This document shows positions 11,901 to 24,615 of a stretch of 64,000 nucleotides of DNA, in pieces (position 1 is the stretch's first letter; each line of letters begins with the position of its first letter). The stretch spans positions 992,001 to 1,056,000 of the forward strand of contig JAFREQ010000044.1 of the NCBI GenBank assembly GCA_025331565.1, written 5' to 3'. Below the pieces are notes generated by a model that saw only the letters and a list, made by a program, of their open reading frames with translations, made no database searches and was not told the origin of the DNA. The translations under genes and the position numbers were made by a program. Source of the stretch: Holacanthus passer (taxonomy: Eukaryota; Chordata; Actinopteri; Pomacanthidae).

Positions 11901-14900
11901 AGGTGTGTGCATTGTAACACATAACCATGTCCAAGAATTTGGAACATGCATAAAAAATTTCAGGGAATTCATACAATTATTAGGGGAGATTTATTTTTCT
12001 ATTAACCCTCTATTTGAAGCTTGGTTCCATTTCAGTTCCAGGTGGTTGAAAGAGGCAGAGGCAGATCCATTGCCTGTTGTCTATACGTACTGATCATCTG
12101 CTCTTAAAGTAATGTGTGGATGAAATGTACATGAATGTTCAGACAACATCTTGCAAGCTTTTCTTCCTCATACTGGGCTATTTTCCATCTCACCCTCATG
12201 CAGTATCTCTGGCTTGTCAAAATATTTTTAATTTATCTTTTGCTTTGATTACATCATCCATTGCACACAGACAGGCAGATTTTTCCTCCCTGACTCTCCA
12301 TCAACTAAAGGCCACGCTGTACAGCACTGTTACCCTGTGCATTTGTTCGCATGTGCTTGTTTTCTGTAATTAGTATTCCTAAAAGAAAATGATAAAATAT
12401 AAATAAAGATAAAGTGTGTTTGGGGGGAGATATCTCTGATTTTTATAATTAATCTATTCTGCTGAGGTGGGGAAAAAGATGCATGTAGATGTCTATCAAT
12501 TCAAATGAGAAAACAAATCAAATTTGAAATGTGACCCATCCCCCACCCATGGTTCATCTGGGCTAAACTGCCTCCGAGGCAAAAGTTTATTCAACATTTG
12601 CATGTTTAATGTTGTTGAAGGATATTTTGCCTCAAAATTATTCTAAATTGATCACTGCGATGCTCAAAAAGATAATGTCAGTTTTCAACATAACAGTAGA
12701 ATTTTAACATATATTGCAACACATAATCCTAAATTAAATATTCAAGCACTATATAGAACTTTATAGAATATAGGTTCAGTTGTGAGTTGTAAATCATATT
12801 TAAGTTCAGTACCTGAAACTTCTTGTAAAAAAATAAGCGATCACCCTGCTGCCAATCATTATATATGTAATATAACAGGAGGTATGCCTTCAGTTTCGAG
12901 ATTCCCTGGTCTCAATCTGTTATGGAAATGAGGGGATTTAGACACAATAAACTCAAGTGCATCTTGTGGATTTTTCTTGTGGATTTATTTTTGTTTTGAA
13001 ACCTCAAGAAATTCTCTGGAACTCCGTCCTGCTATAGACCAGATGTTCAGCATGAAGCTTTAGAATAATTTTGTGGCAAGACCTCCCTCCACACTCTAAA
13101 TTCCCATCACGATGTTTTTATGCACGGGTGCAATACATCACTTTTACCAACAAGATGGGCAGAATAACAAAAAAATCAAAACAATTTACTACATCCCAAA
13201 CAGAAAGTCTTGGTTGATATGAGTAACATTTTTCTGAAGATCTAAATCAGCCATGGTGGAAATGAAATATATTTTGGATAGAAATTACAAGATGATTAAA
13301 TATCACTATGACTGAAAAGAAGACAGTGAAACACCTGATTTGCATGCATGAATACTGTCTACCATCCTCAGTATCCTACACACACTTTTTCACAGTCATT
13401 GTCTTTTGCACACTGGCTTGACATTATGGTTCCTTGCCAAACTGGCCAGTATAAGGCCAGTGTTCAATGGTCAATAGTGCTGAGCCCAGGCAGAATGGAG
13501 GGTAGTCTGGCTGCGCCGAGCCTGCATGCGAGCTCCCTTGTAAGCCCCATAAAGGCAGCTTCAGCCCTGTGAAAAACAGGTCACCAGGGTGGATATTCAC
13601 TAAACCTTAGGTTTAATACCTCACTCTGTGGGGTGGAGGGCACTGAGACTACATCTAGGTTTACAAACCCTCTCTTTGCAGACAGAGAGAGGGAGACCCC
13701 GCCGCCACAGTTATGGAATCTCCCTCTGCTGACCGGGTAGCTATGTGTGAGTCTAACACCATCGGCCTGACAGAGTACTTCTCAAGTTATAGTGCATTTA
13801 TGCAAGTGAACTTGTGAGTCTTGCTGCTCTAAAAGGCTGAGAATGATGATAGAAACTGCATCTTCTACCCCTCTTCTCCCTTCCATACCCCCACCCCACC
13901 CACGATTTTTCTCCCTGTCTCTCTATCCGTTACCTCGTTCATCACTGTCTGCTTTGTAATAATATTTCTCTATTCCAAACCTCATTTCGTTCTCGTTGAG
14001 ATTGATGGCAGCGATGACACCAAACAGTTTATCTCCCCGTTTATCCCTTGTTTTCTCTTAATCGCCTCCCCTCCCTCAGCACCTCTTTGTGTCTCGGGAT
14101 GGGAACGGGAGGAGGTGGTGGGGAGGCTGATTGGGTACAGTGCTAATTACCCAGCATTCTGTGGCTGTCCTGTGATGACAGGCCTGACACTGGGCTGCAG
14201 GGAAATACTGTTAGAGAGAATTATGCAATGACATGTCAGAAAGACAACAAGCCCTTATCCCTATCAACTTGCACCTCAACTCTGGTTAATGAGTCAATGC
14301 CATATTAATTGATTACATTTAATATATCAAGTCTGAATGAAATTGTCACAGTTCAAAAGGTCTGTATGACAAACATAAAGAAAATACATTTCTTGCTTAC
14401 TCTGGTGGTGTCTAACCATGCAGATAGTTTTGGTCTCATATGCTCAGGTTTTGAGATATTCACGTCTAAAATTGGAGAGGAGGTGAGTGGAAGTTTGTGG
14501 TGCTCACAACAATAAAAAGTTACATTTAAAAAGCATCAAAATGTTTTTTTTTAAAAATAACAGTCATGTGCCTTTTCAGAAAATGTCACGGTTGTCACAG
14601 AGTCAGTGTCTCTCAGAAATTCTCAAATGAATTCAAAACTATCTGCATGGCTAGAAATCATTAGAGGCAAGTGAGAACAATAATATGTTTAAATAAATTA
14701 CATTTTTTGCCCATGGAATGAGTCTGCAAATGGAAGGAAAGTTTGTGGTTCAGAGTGGGTTTAGGTGAATCATGGAGGCACTGATAACTCAAGACTATAT
14801 ATAAATCCCAGTGAGAGGCTACACATCATAAATGCATGTGGTTCTGAAGTGTTCAAACACTCCTCTCAGGAGCCTTACATTAGCTAAACCTGCAGCTCAA

Positions 14901-15550
14901 CAGATGATGGTTGGAGGTGTGCCAGAGGAAAGGAAAGTAAGGGATGAGGGAGTTTTTGTGTTTTTCTTGTTGGAGAACAGTCAGATTTTATTGTATAGAT
15001 GAAAGAACATCAGGGAGAAATCTCACCGATGGAGAAAGCGTTCGAAATGGGATAAAGAAGGTAGAGACGAGGTGTCTGAGAGTTTTAGGTAGGGATACAG
15101 CTGCAGGCAGGGGCAGATTTTTGTCTGGGTGCATGTCTATGTGTGAGAGGAGGGGGTGATATTGCCACTGTTTTTGCATAATGTGAGATGAGACCCCATC
15201 ATCTTTCCTCCCCCACAACAATTTTATAACAGACAGCTAATAAATGTTTCATGGCAGAACAAGCTGCTCGCCTTGGCTTTATTAAATCTGAGATAATAAA
15301 AGCAGAGAGGGAGAGGAAAGAAGAGAGAGAGAATAGGGGGTCGCACCAGAGAGGGAGAGATAGGGAGATCGGCGTAGACTTTTCTCAAATCGACCGGCTG
15401 TATCTCCTGTTTCTGGGGCAACGGGTCCCGCTGTCCCCCGCCACCCCCTCCCCGCTGCTTCCCACTCCGCCAGAGACAGACAGGAAATGAGAAACGGGCA
15501 GACAGGATATTGCGTTCTGGTGGCCTGGGGATTAACTGTTTTATCTAAAC

Positions 15551-15596
<46 letters not shown>

Positions 15597-18500
15597 ACTC
15601 ATGCACACACTCACACACACATCCATATCCTCACACATAGCATTCATTCTTGGTAGCATCAGGTGTAAAATGCACACACAGAAAGACACAGACCATTCAC
15701 GGCATGCAGGTTTTTGTTGTTACTTTACACAGGTACATTACATTAGGTCTTGAACATTATAGGCGTCAGTGGTGCTCTCATGTAGAGCTGGTCTTATTAC
15801 TAGTGTGAACGATTTACAGTGAAAGTCATGACACGTAACTGTATAACTGTGAGATTGAGGATTTGTGCAAAAATTCCTCTAAAGATGTATTCCATACACT
15901 TTAGGCCCTTATGGCCATTATCTAACAACTATTACATAGCTTTTACAAATTTTGGAGAGCGTTCATTGAGCAGTAGGACTGTTTATGATGTTACTTTATT
16001 GATGCTTGGATGGATACGGTGCACAAATGACAGCATCTGTCAGTGTTTTATTGATGTTTGTACCCAGGCACCTTATCTGTGTTTACACAAACTGTGCATA
16101 TTTGTGTTTATGTGATTGTATATATACCTACGTGTGTGTGTGTGTGTATGCATGTGTGTGTGAGACTGGACTGTATATCTATAGATCTATATATATGTAT
16201 ATATCTATATCTATCTATCTATATCTATATATATATAAATATATATATATACGTGTGTGTATTTCTGTGAGTGTGAGTGAGTGGTGGCAGGGGTAGTGAG
16301 TATCGTGGGGAATGCTGGGAGATTTTAATAACACAGAAGCAGTGCAGGGAGATTTAATAAAAGGAGATGATGTGATTACTGAACCCTGGCTCTGAGCCAT
16401 TTTGCTTCACAGAGCAATATCCGCCGAAAGTGCGCACACACACATCCACACACACACACGCGCGCACACCCTTACACACACATCTAAGAAATGGATACTA
16501 AACAGAATACAACTTAAAAGTAAGATTGTTGCATCTCATTTGTTCTTTCTTGCATCTAGCACATGAATCCTTGGATGTACCTTCATTTTCAGGGAATGTG
16601 TAAACACCTATTTGTGTGACACATGCGGTCATTCTGAACACATAATGTATTTGGGAATCACAAGCTAGTACATGAATATCTCATTATCATATGTCATATC
16701 CCTAACCCATATTATGTGTTTGTGAGGCAGAAATTCACCCTAAACTATAGGCTAGGAATCAAAATGAGTGACACTGGTAGATCTTTGGCGAGCCACAGTT
16801 TCAGAGCGATTCCTTAATCTATCCAAGTGATGTTCTCACTCACTTACATGCAACAGCTCCAAACCTAGTGCAATAGGAGTTAGTATAAGCAAAATCATAC
16901 CTGTATAAATATTCATCCACTATGAAAGCAAGTACAACAACTGTAATCGCTCTGAGACACATACATATTTATGGAATGATTGTGTTGCGGTCCACACAAT
17001 GTCGTGCTTGTCAGAGCTCACAGGCAAAACAATGCCACATGACACAGCTTAGGGAGATGACGAAGATTCTGTTATTCTGTTTGTATGACTAGGATCTGCA
17101 ATAAGCAATACTTACAGCACATCACCTTTTTCTGCCTCTCTACATTTGATCTCATAATCAGTGAGCTTGTAATTAGTTGTGCCCCCTAACCCCTCAGAAA
17201 TCCATGGCACCAAACATAAAGGTGACTGCAGCCAAAGTTCCTGAGGTTTTTGTACATCTCAAGCTCAAAAGCAGACAGTCTTCTGTCTGCTCTTACACTT
17301 CTCTTCTTTGTAATTCTGTACATATGAATATTACACACATCACTTCATGAAAGGGAAGCCCTCTGAATCCAAAGCAAACTCCTCTTCAAAATATCTTTTT
17401 TTTGATTTGTTCACAGCTGGTCTTAACTTTGCACTGCAGCTGTTTGAATTCTAATTTCATTTACATTTTTATATAGCTGCAATTCAAATGCAAAAAAAAA
17501 AAAAACGTTCTCTGCATTCTAGGTCACATCATGCAAACATAATTTTTCTACTGATTCCTGATGCAAGCAAAAAAATATGCTGCAATATTATTGATATTCA
17601 ACCTTCAAATAAATCACGTTTTTGCCCTAGTTCCATAACATAATCAAAACTTAAACTCACTGACTCATGACAAATTTAAAAAGTCGCCATATCTGGTTAC
17701 CATAACCATACAATGCAAAAGAGACAGCAAGCCATTTTAATGTAATAATAATAATAATAATAATAATAATTCAATCCAAAACATTATTTGGTCATATTTG
17801 ACAAGATTGAATATATTTGGTGTGGAAGCTAAATTTACCTGCTCTCTTACCATCATGTCCATTTTGATTTATTGAAAGCTACACCCTGGTCAGGGCCAGT
17901 GTGAATGATACTTCTATTAGAGGGATTAGGCTGATCTACTTACAGACCCCCCTCTGTGGCAGTTGCCCCAAGTTGCCTTCATTTGCCATGTTGAGTAAAT
18001 TCCTACCGTGCTGTGTACACCCCGATTAGGGAGTGTGGGACTTAACCACCAACATCATCGGTCTTATGTCAAGCAATCCTGTGACAATTATGTTCTGTCG
18101 TATTTTGTTCACAATGAAAGGAAGCATTTAAGGTGTTGAAGTGTGTGTTTGGATGGAGACTGAGGCTGCACAGAGCAGGGTGGTGATCGCTCTCCTTTGT
18201 GGAATATGTGTTAGATGGCAGATACGATGATTAACATGTAGGTTCTTGCAGATAATTTACAGTAGAAGCATCTCTCTAAGATACAATGCAGTGTTTCTGT
18301 AAGACATAGGCCTGTAATAGGTTGAGCAACCGTTAGTTAAACTCAGCATCCCGTCACAATAGATTTGCATGGTGCTGTTTATAGGGATACGTGTGTTTGA
18401 GTTGTGATGTTAAGTTAGCGACACTGTCATTTGGGGAATTTGGGGAGCGTTTGGCAGATGGATTGAGAAAGATTAGCCGTAGCAGCTGCGTTTGGGACAG

Positions 18501-21500
18501 AATCGCAGATTAGGAGCTCTAATGTGCAGACCTGGCTCCTTCTTTACACTCCAGATTTGGGCAGCAACACCTTCCTATCACTCAGTCAGGGAGCGTCAAC
18601 ACTTCTGCCTTCGTCCTTTCCTCCCCCTGTTCACTCCCCTCTCATCCTCCCTTCCCTCTTATCCAGGTTTGTGTTTTGTTCTATTTCTTCATCTCCTGGC
18701 CTTTCTCTTTCTTACACCTATGCTCTGACATCCTGGTAACTCCCTCTGTTACACTAATATTCTGGTTATCAAGCATATCCGTGCTATTTACTGATCGCAG
18801 GTTGCACAATCAGCATCAAGTTGGGTGATGTTATGGTGAATGTGGGTAACTAGCCAATATCAGAGTAGGTATACTGATATTTGGTGGGTGGGTGTGTGCA
18901 AATGTCTGTGTGCATGCCTGTGTGTGCGCATGCATGTGTGTGTGAGTGTCTATGTTTGTGTGTGTTTTAGTGTGCATAAGTGAGAGGAGAGAGATTAACC
19001 CCATGCTATCCCCAATCCCTGGTTATGAGTTTACAGCGTCTGTCTGGCCATCGCACTGTTTAAACAACAATCTAATTAATCCTGTCTTTATTAGTTTCAG
19101 TGAACTGGGGAGGCAGGCTGGGAGGGCGTGAGGGAGAACTGGGAATGCTGGCAGAAAATACTGGGGAGGGAGGGGGAGGAAACCAAGTGCGAGAGCAGGG
19201 ATTTGAGAGGAATTTAATGGCAGAGACTTAGGCCCTGTGAATGGAAATGGGGATGTGAAGAGATGGTCAGGCAGGAGAGAAATTGAAGGGTTATAACATC
19301 TCACAGGAGGAGAGATGGGTGGACAAAGGAAGGAAAGTGGTCATGGGGAGAAGCAATGGACCTAAGAAGGACTGTATTAAGCTTTATTCATAGTGTTAAA
19401 TAAGTACTAAAAGATTGTGGGTGGGATATGGGTAGACTGGAGTTTACCCCATCAAACAGATTTCAACATTTCAGGATTTAAAAGGCAAAGACTCATGGCA
19501 GGGGGCTCTCTTAGCACAAGCTAACTACTGCCACCTACTGCAATGAAGGAGAAAAGAAAATTCAATATAAAAATGCCAACTACTGTAATTCCTCTCAGCA
19601 GATGTTCACCTTGTTGCTCTGTGAATTGGGTAATGTTTATACGACCTTTAATTAAGAGACTATGCTAATCTTCATAATCATTTGAGCTGAGGGTAAATGT
19701 ATCGGAGCTCCTTGTCTGTGCCTCCATCTTTAATTACCTCACCTTTCTTTTTCTTCACTCCTTGACTCCCATAATGCCATGTAATACAGTTTATATAGGT
19801 ATCCTTCACATATAAGCCTATGTGTGTGTATTTCTGTGCACCTCCAGGCTGTTTGTGAGAAAGTGCAGCGCCTGCCTGCAGGTGATTGGACGCTCTGAGC
19901 TGATAATGCGCGTGCAAGGCCAGGTGTACCACCTGGGCTGCTTCACTTGCTGTGAGTGTGAACGTCGGCTGCAAAGAGGTGATGAGTTTGTGCTGAAAGA
20001 AGGCCAGCTGCTCTGCCGCATGGACTATGAGAAGGAGAGGGAAATGCTGGCTGCTATTAGTCCCACACCAACCGAATCAGGTAAAGTAGATTTGTTACTA
20101 GGCTGCATTGCCTGAACATTCCTTCACTGCAGAACAGTGAGAAGCTCCTGGAGGGCAAATGGGGGTTTAAAGGGGTTAAGTCTCAAGCTCCTCCATTGTT
20201 CAGTATGTAGGAAATGCATATGTAGTGAACTGGATCTTAGGCACTGAGTAGGTTACTGACTCCGTGACCACGGGGATACTGAGTCAGTGGCTTACAACAC
20301 AACTGCTTGGTACAACAGCACATCGTAATGGCAAAAGGGCTTGAAAAATAAATTGAACAAACTGTTTTAGTATATGAAGCAATAATAATACCTCAATTTT
20401 ATGTAGAGTTTGCTGTGTCATCCTTAATTTTCAGGTAATGTTACTGCTCTTTGGAAAGTGTAGCAGAAATGTGTTGACTTCTGATCACTGAGATTTTCCT
20501 ACAGCTGAACCTCCAGTGTACAGGAACAATTTGGCATTTACTACTCGAGAAACAGTTTTCTTGTCCATAAGTTCACTTTCTACTGAACTAGCAACGAGTT
20601 TAAGAAACACTCAGGCTTCTTGCTCACCGTCACTACAGTTTTAAATACTTCTTTTTCATTTAAGAATGTATGAAAAATACCTTCTCCTACAGGCTGTTCT
20701 GACTGTTTTGTTGTCTGCTTACCTTGCTCAGTGAAAAGTGAGGATGAGGATGGTGGAGGAGGCTCTGGCGGAGGGAAAGGTGGTGATGAAGGCAAGGAGC
20801 ACAAACGCTCCAAACGACCACGTACCATCTTGACCACACAGCAGCGTCGTGCTTTCAAGGCCTCCTTTGAAGTGTCTGCTAAGCCTTGCCGCAAGGTGGG
20901 TGGACCAGCATGCCTTATCATTGCAAATGTCCATCAGACAATCCTCCCTTGCCTTGCAAACTTTATTGGTCTTGGGCATCTTTGTCAGTCTGCATAACAA
21001 CCAGTCTAAAGCTGTGTTTGTCGCTGTAAAGTTTGTATTTTAAAAGCAATGAAAAACTCTAACCTGTAGGTGAGAGAGACACTGGCTGCTGAGACTGGAC
21101 TGACAGTGCGCGTTGTGCAGGTGTGGTTTCAAAACCAGAGAGCCAAGGTCAGACTTCATACATTTTCTGAGGGCATTTTCTGTCTCAACAAATCAACACA
21201 CAGAGAAAACTCATACAGACAGTGTGCGTGTTTGTGCCTCAGATGAAAAAGATAGCTCGCAGGCAGCAGCAACAGCAGCAGCAGCAGCAGGAACAAGAGC
21301 AGCTGGGAGGGACCAGGAGAGGACCGAGTAGAGGTGGCCGCCAGAGCAATGACGACAGTGAGGGTAATGGTCTAAAGTGCCAAAACAGAATCAAGAGGAA
21401 TAGCAAAGATTACAAGAATAGATGATGAAATGGTGTGACTAAAGGGATTCTCATCTCTACACAGATGGCTCCAGTACCCATGGCATGGATGGGATACTGG

Positions 21501-22333
21501 GATATCCCTCTCTGCCACGTCAGCAGCTACTCGCTCTGGACCCCAACATCTATGGTGGAGAGCCATTTCGACATGGGCTCACACCACCTCAGCTGACCAG
21601 TGAGCAGCTCCACTCCTATGGTAAGACAAGAGGTTGGAGCCGCAAATTCAAAAGAAAGTGTCCCCTCAAAATAAACATTCTGTCATTATCTACCCTACCC
21701 TGAGGACAGTCAAAATCACAATTCAAAGTCATTCATCAAGTTAGTCTCTGTAGTTACAGTAAATGTCAGCCTTCTTCCAAACAACTAATTTTGCTGGAGC
21801 CATATACAATATAGTTAAACAATTGCATTGTTTAACATCTTCATTATTTCCTTAGAAAATGTGCAGTGGGAGATACCGAGGTGAAATTCAACTATTCAGA
21901 CTCAAAAGAGTTGCATCATGTGGCATTAGCTGATAGGAGGATGTTTGAAGGACACTTTTTTCCTGGTTTCCATTTGTAAATAAAATGTCAGGATGTAAGG
22001 AAAAGGCTGAGATCAAACTACTGAAGCTGACTCACTGCATTTTTGATTGGCCCATTAGTAAATATTAGTGCTTACTTTTATATTCTTTTTACTGTATATT
22101 CTTCTGTGCTCTCTGATACTAATTAAAGATTGTTCCACTTCAGCTGTGCACACTCACTTTTTTTCACCGCAGACTCAGAGACAGTCTTTCATGACCTGGA
22201 CAGCGATGGAAGTCTCGGTCACCTTGGAGATTGCCTCTTAGCAAGTGGGGACGGCAGTCTCCTGCCAGCAGGGCGAGTGGGAAACCCCATTGACCGTCTC
22301 TACTCCATGCAGAACTCCTACTTCACCTCCTGA
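8915..22333 (+). CDS. lmx1al: LIM-homeodomain transcription factor, LMX1 family (third-paralog candidate)
   Basis: Coding exons 8915-8975, 9754-9943, 19848-20080, 20732-20895, 21070-21147, 21243-21363, 21465-21620 and 22173-22333 join to 387 residues, close to the LMX1A/LMX1B length. Two LIM zinc fingers (about 31-83 and 90-148) each fall in one exon. The homeodomain (about 188-247) has the LMX1-type RPRTILTTQQRRAF start and WFQNQR at 235-240, and is followed by nine glutamines (250-258). The C-terminus, NPIDRLYSMQNSYFTS, mixes features I remember from LMX1A (SYFTS) and LMX1B (IDRLY). The family binds AT-rich FLAT elements and patterns dorsal limb, roof plate and dopaminergic neurons. The ATG at 8915 is the first in frame in its exon. 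The short N-terminus corresponds to the KMEE stretch of LMX1B, so an upstream alternative start is possible. The family call is near certain; the paralog symbol is inferred from the neighbours. Confidence 0.87.
11149..11305. repeat. GT microsatellites
   Basis: Two GT tracts, 11149-11166 and 11271-11305, the second interrupted by one GA unit. Both lie in LMX1 intron 2. Confidence 0.9.
11471..11531. repeat. GA microsatellite
   Basis: Imperfect purine tract of GA units with GGGA and ATGAGAC interruptions. Confidence 0.9.
13981..14240. promoter_or_regulatory. Candidate conserved noncoding element in LMX1 intron 2
   Basis: A motif-dense stretch: AGATTGATGG (13999-14008) resembles a PBX-HOX bipartite site and lies six bases before TGACA (14015-14019), a MEIS/PREP core. 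Further on are GATTGG, CTAATTAC and TGATGACAGG. Base composition is more balanced than in the flanks. This is motif reading only; no conservation data were available. Confidence 0.25.
15553..15621. repeat. AC microsatellite
   Basis: About 19 uninterrupted AC units (15553-15590) followed by degenerate AC sequence. Confidence 0.92.
16131..16254. repeat. GT tract and AT/TATC microsatellite cluster
   Basis: A GT tract (16131-16149) is followed by TATC and TA units (about 16174-16254). Confidence 0.88.
16317..16360. promoter_or_regulatory. Paired GGGAGATTT(T)AATAA direct repeats
   Basis: GGGAGATTTTAATAA at 16317-16331 recurs as GGGAGATTTAATAA at 16347-16360, a period of 30 bases, about three helical turns. 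The AATAA/TTTAAT cores suit homeodomain-type binding. It is a regulatory candidate only by its structure. Confidence 0.2.
16434..16475. repeat. CA/CG microsatellite
   Basis: CA units interrupted by a short CGCGCG run. Confidence 0.85.
17743..17770. repeat. AAT microsatellite
   Basis: About nine TAA units in LMX1 intron 2. Confidence 0.9.
18886..18975. repeat. GT-rich degenerate tract
   Basis: Interrupted GT/GC dinucleotides with TGCATG motifs. Confidence 0.75.
21264..21290 (+). repeat. CAG run coding for polyglutamine in LMX1 exon 6
   Basis: Nine consecutive glutamine codons (eight CAG, one CAA) directly after the homeodomain. LMX1A has a glutamine run at the same place, so this is a family feature and not an insertion. 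Confidence 0.9.
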
Positions 22334-23602
22334 CCCTTATAAACTTTCACCCTTTACCCTCCCGTTCCACTTTTCACCTCAGAGATGCAGCTAATGGAGT
22401 CTGTCCATCAACATGCCTGTGGGACCACTCTCCATGAAAATGCCTACACCCAAACACACTTCTGAGCTTTTATCACAGGCCAAAATCATTACACATCAGG
22501 CACAGTCATAATATCACTTTGCAGCAGGATTCGTATAATGTTCCCATTATCTTTCCTTGATAAGAATCACATGCTGGAAATATAGACACTGTAAATGTCC
22601 AAGATATGTAAAAAGACCTCAATTTCTCCTGTTGTATTTATGTAATGTTCAATGAAACACCTTTCATGGCACTTTCCAACAAAAAAAGAAACAACAAAGA
22701 CACTTATTGAAACATTAATATGTATATCATGAATTACAGTCGATAATTGGTTGTTGAAAGCGAATTCATCAATCAAATTACATGTATTTAGGAGTCTTGG
22801 CAGGTCGTATGAGCAGCTGAGGATCTAACTTAAATTAGTATATCGCATAACTTTTTTTTGACAGGATTAGTGATTAGTTATTGTGTGTGAAAGACTGCAG
22901 AGTATACAATACTGTATATGGCTTGGAGTACAATTTTGCTCTCAGGTTAGTGTGTATGTTTATGTAACCTGAGCTAAAACTCAGGATATTGTGCTGGACA
23001 GGATTACAATTTAACTAGCCCAATGACTTCAAGAACGTAGATTGCAAAGAAGAAACTATCCATGTAAAATGACCATTTCAAACTACATTCTTTTTTTCAT
23101 AATGCATGACAGGTATAATATGGACCAAAAAAAAAAAAATCACATTTTTTAGCATTTAGACAACACTACAGGGTAATTTGAAGAGCTTTATGTGGAAACA
23201 GGGTTGTAAAAGTGATTATTGCTTTAGCTTTCCCTTCTTTTTTTATAATGTAATCACCAAGAAGCAGTGCAGTAAATAACAGCCTATAGATCTATAATGC
23301 CCAAAAGTTAGGACACTGGGTGTACATGATGATGTGCTCCAAATGTAAATGTGAGTATGACTGTGTTACAATTAATTGTTGTAGTCACTTTCTGTAATAA
23401 TTTCCTTCTCAAACATCTCAAATTAGATGTTGTTAGGTAGATATTTTGTACCTTCTTCTGTGATAATCAGCAAATATTTAAACTGTAGCATGATATTTAT
23501 GTGTCACAAAGTAGGTCTAAAGGAATAGCCTCCAAACTGAAGTTGGATAGCAAGTGTTGCAGACAGCATCAGGATCAGACTCACAATGTGGTGCAGAATA
23601 AA
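22334..23602 (+). other. LMX1 3' UTR region with candidate poly(A) signal
   Basis: AT-rich noncoding sequence after the stop. AATAAA at 23597-23602 is the most obvious signal and would give a 3' UTR of about 1.3 kb. No other feature was seen. Confidence 0.4.
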
Positions 23603-24615
23603 ATAGGATTAAGGTGATACTTGTTTCATTTAGGTGCCAGTGATAGGCTACAGCTTGTGACATTCTTTCATGACATTATGTTTGACTCTGATCACTGACT
23701 CATGGTATTTTTACAGTGATAATTTTGTGAATGTAACTTATTTGTGCGGTATTAGGTGAGTTCCTATCTTACTTTTTGTTCAGTGACTGCCAGGTGATGT
23801 GCTTTGAATGTAATGTTGCCGTATCTTCAATACAATCTGCGGTTTCATCTTTGGAGTGCGCTTGCCTTATTATCCTAAATATGATGAATGATGATGCACT
23901 GATCACTTTTTCATCTGTTATAGACTGATAATATTACACTTGAAAAGAAATGAATCCTTTTCCCCTCGATTACCCCCTTCAAAGATTTAATAATTGAACC
24001 AGAAAATGTCTGTTCTGCTTAGTGGTCACAGGGCTCGTAACTCAACATCCTCCCTCTGTCTCTCTCAGTAGTCCTGCTGATTAGAAGTAGACAGCCCCCT
24101 CTTTTTCCTTCCTTTCTTCCCAGACTCCCTATTTCATAGTCATTGAGTGGTCAGGAGAATTTGAGTGGGAGTGATACATTCCAGGTTAATATTTGATTCT
24201 GACTCAGACCTGAAGAGGGCAAGGGTGGGAGGACAGACAAAAGCAACAGAAAACACCAGGATGACCACACCAGATGAGTAATACAAGTCTGATATCAAGT
24301 CAATTTTAATGAGAAGACTTAACAGATATATGTAAAAAACAGACATCTTGTATACAGACAATTATAACCATTATTTTTACATGAACACAACATTGACAGG
24401 AGGAGCAAAAGAATGATGCAGTAATTAAATATTATAAGTCTTAACTCACAGTGCCGTTGCATTCATCTCCTATATCTTTGTTGAAAAAAGACAAATAGTC
24501 AAACGGAGGAAAACAAATATCCTAACAGTCACTATACATACAGTAACGTGAAACCCCCCGTCTGTGCTGGTTTAGAGACCGGAGTACTCTGAAGGTGATG
24601 GAAGAGGTTTGAATG
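23603..24615. other. Convergent intergenic region between LMX1 and chchd5
   Basis: No exon was found on either strand. A minus-strand ATTAAA (plus-strand TTTAAT at 24305-24310) could be the chchd5 poly(A) signal. Confidence 0.35.

Larger units (their letters stand above)
9944..19847. other. 9.9-kb intron 2 of the LMX1 gene
   Basis: This intron separates the two LIM exons. It has no exon-like open frame; the longest frames come from microsatellites. It carries most of the simple repeats in the window and several GC-mixed, motif-rich stretches (about 13950-14240, 15250-15480, 16310-16400 and 19020-19120) that stand out from the AT-rich background and are the best places to look for LMX1 enhancers. 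Confidence 0.6.

Noticed and set aside
15553..15621. Regularly spaced short repeats resembling an array
   Set aside because: These are dinucleotide microsatellites with no unique spacers, so not a CRISPR array; the host is a vertebrate.
15282..15689. 135-codon minus-strand open frame
   Set aside because: Most of it is translated AC repeat and purine-rich sequence; no domain and no splice context.
21264..21290. Pathological-type CAG expansion
   Set aside because: Only nine glutamines, at a position where LMX1A also carries a glutamine run; ordinary family feature.
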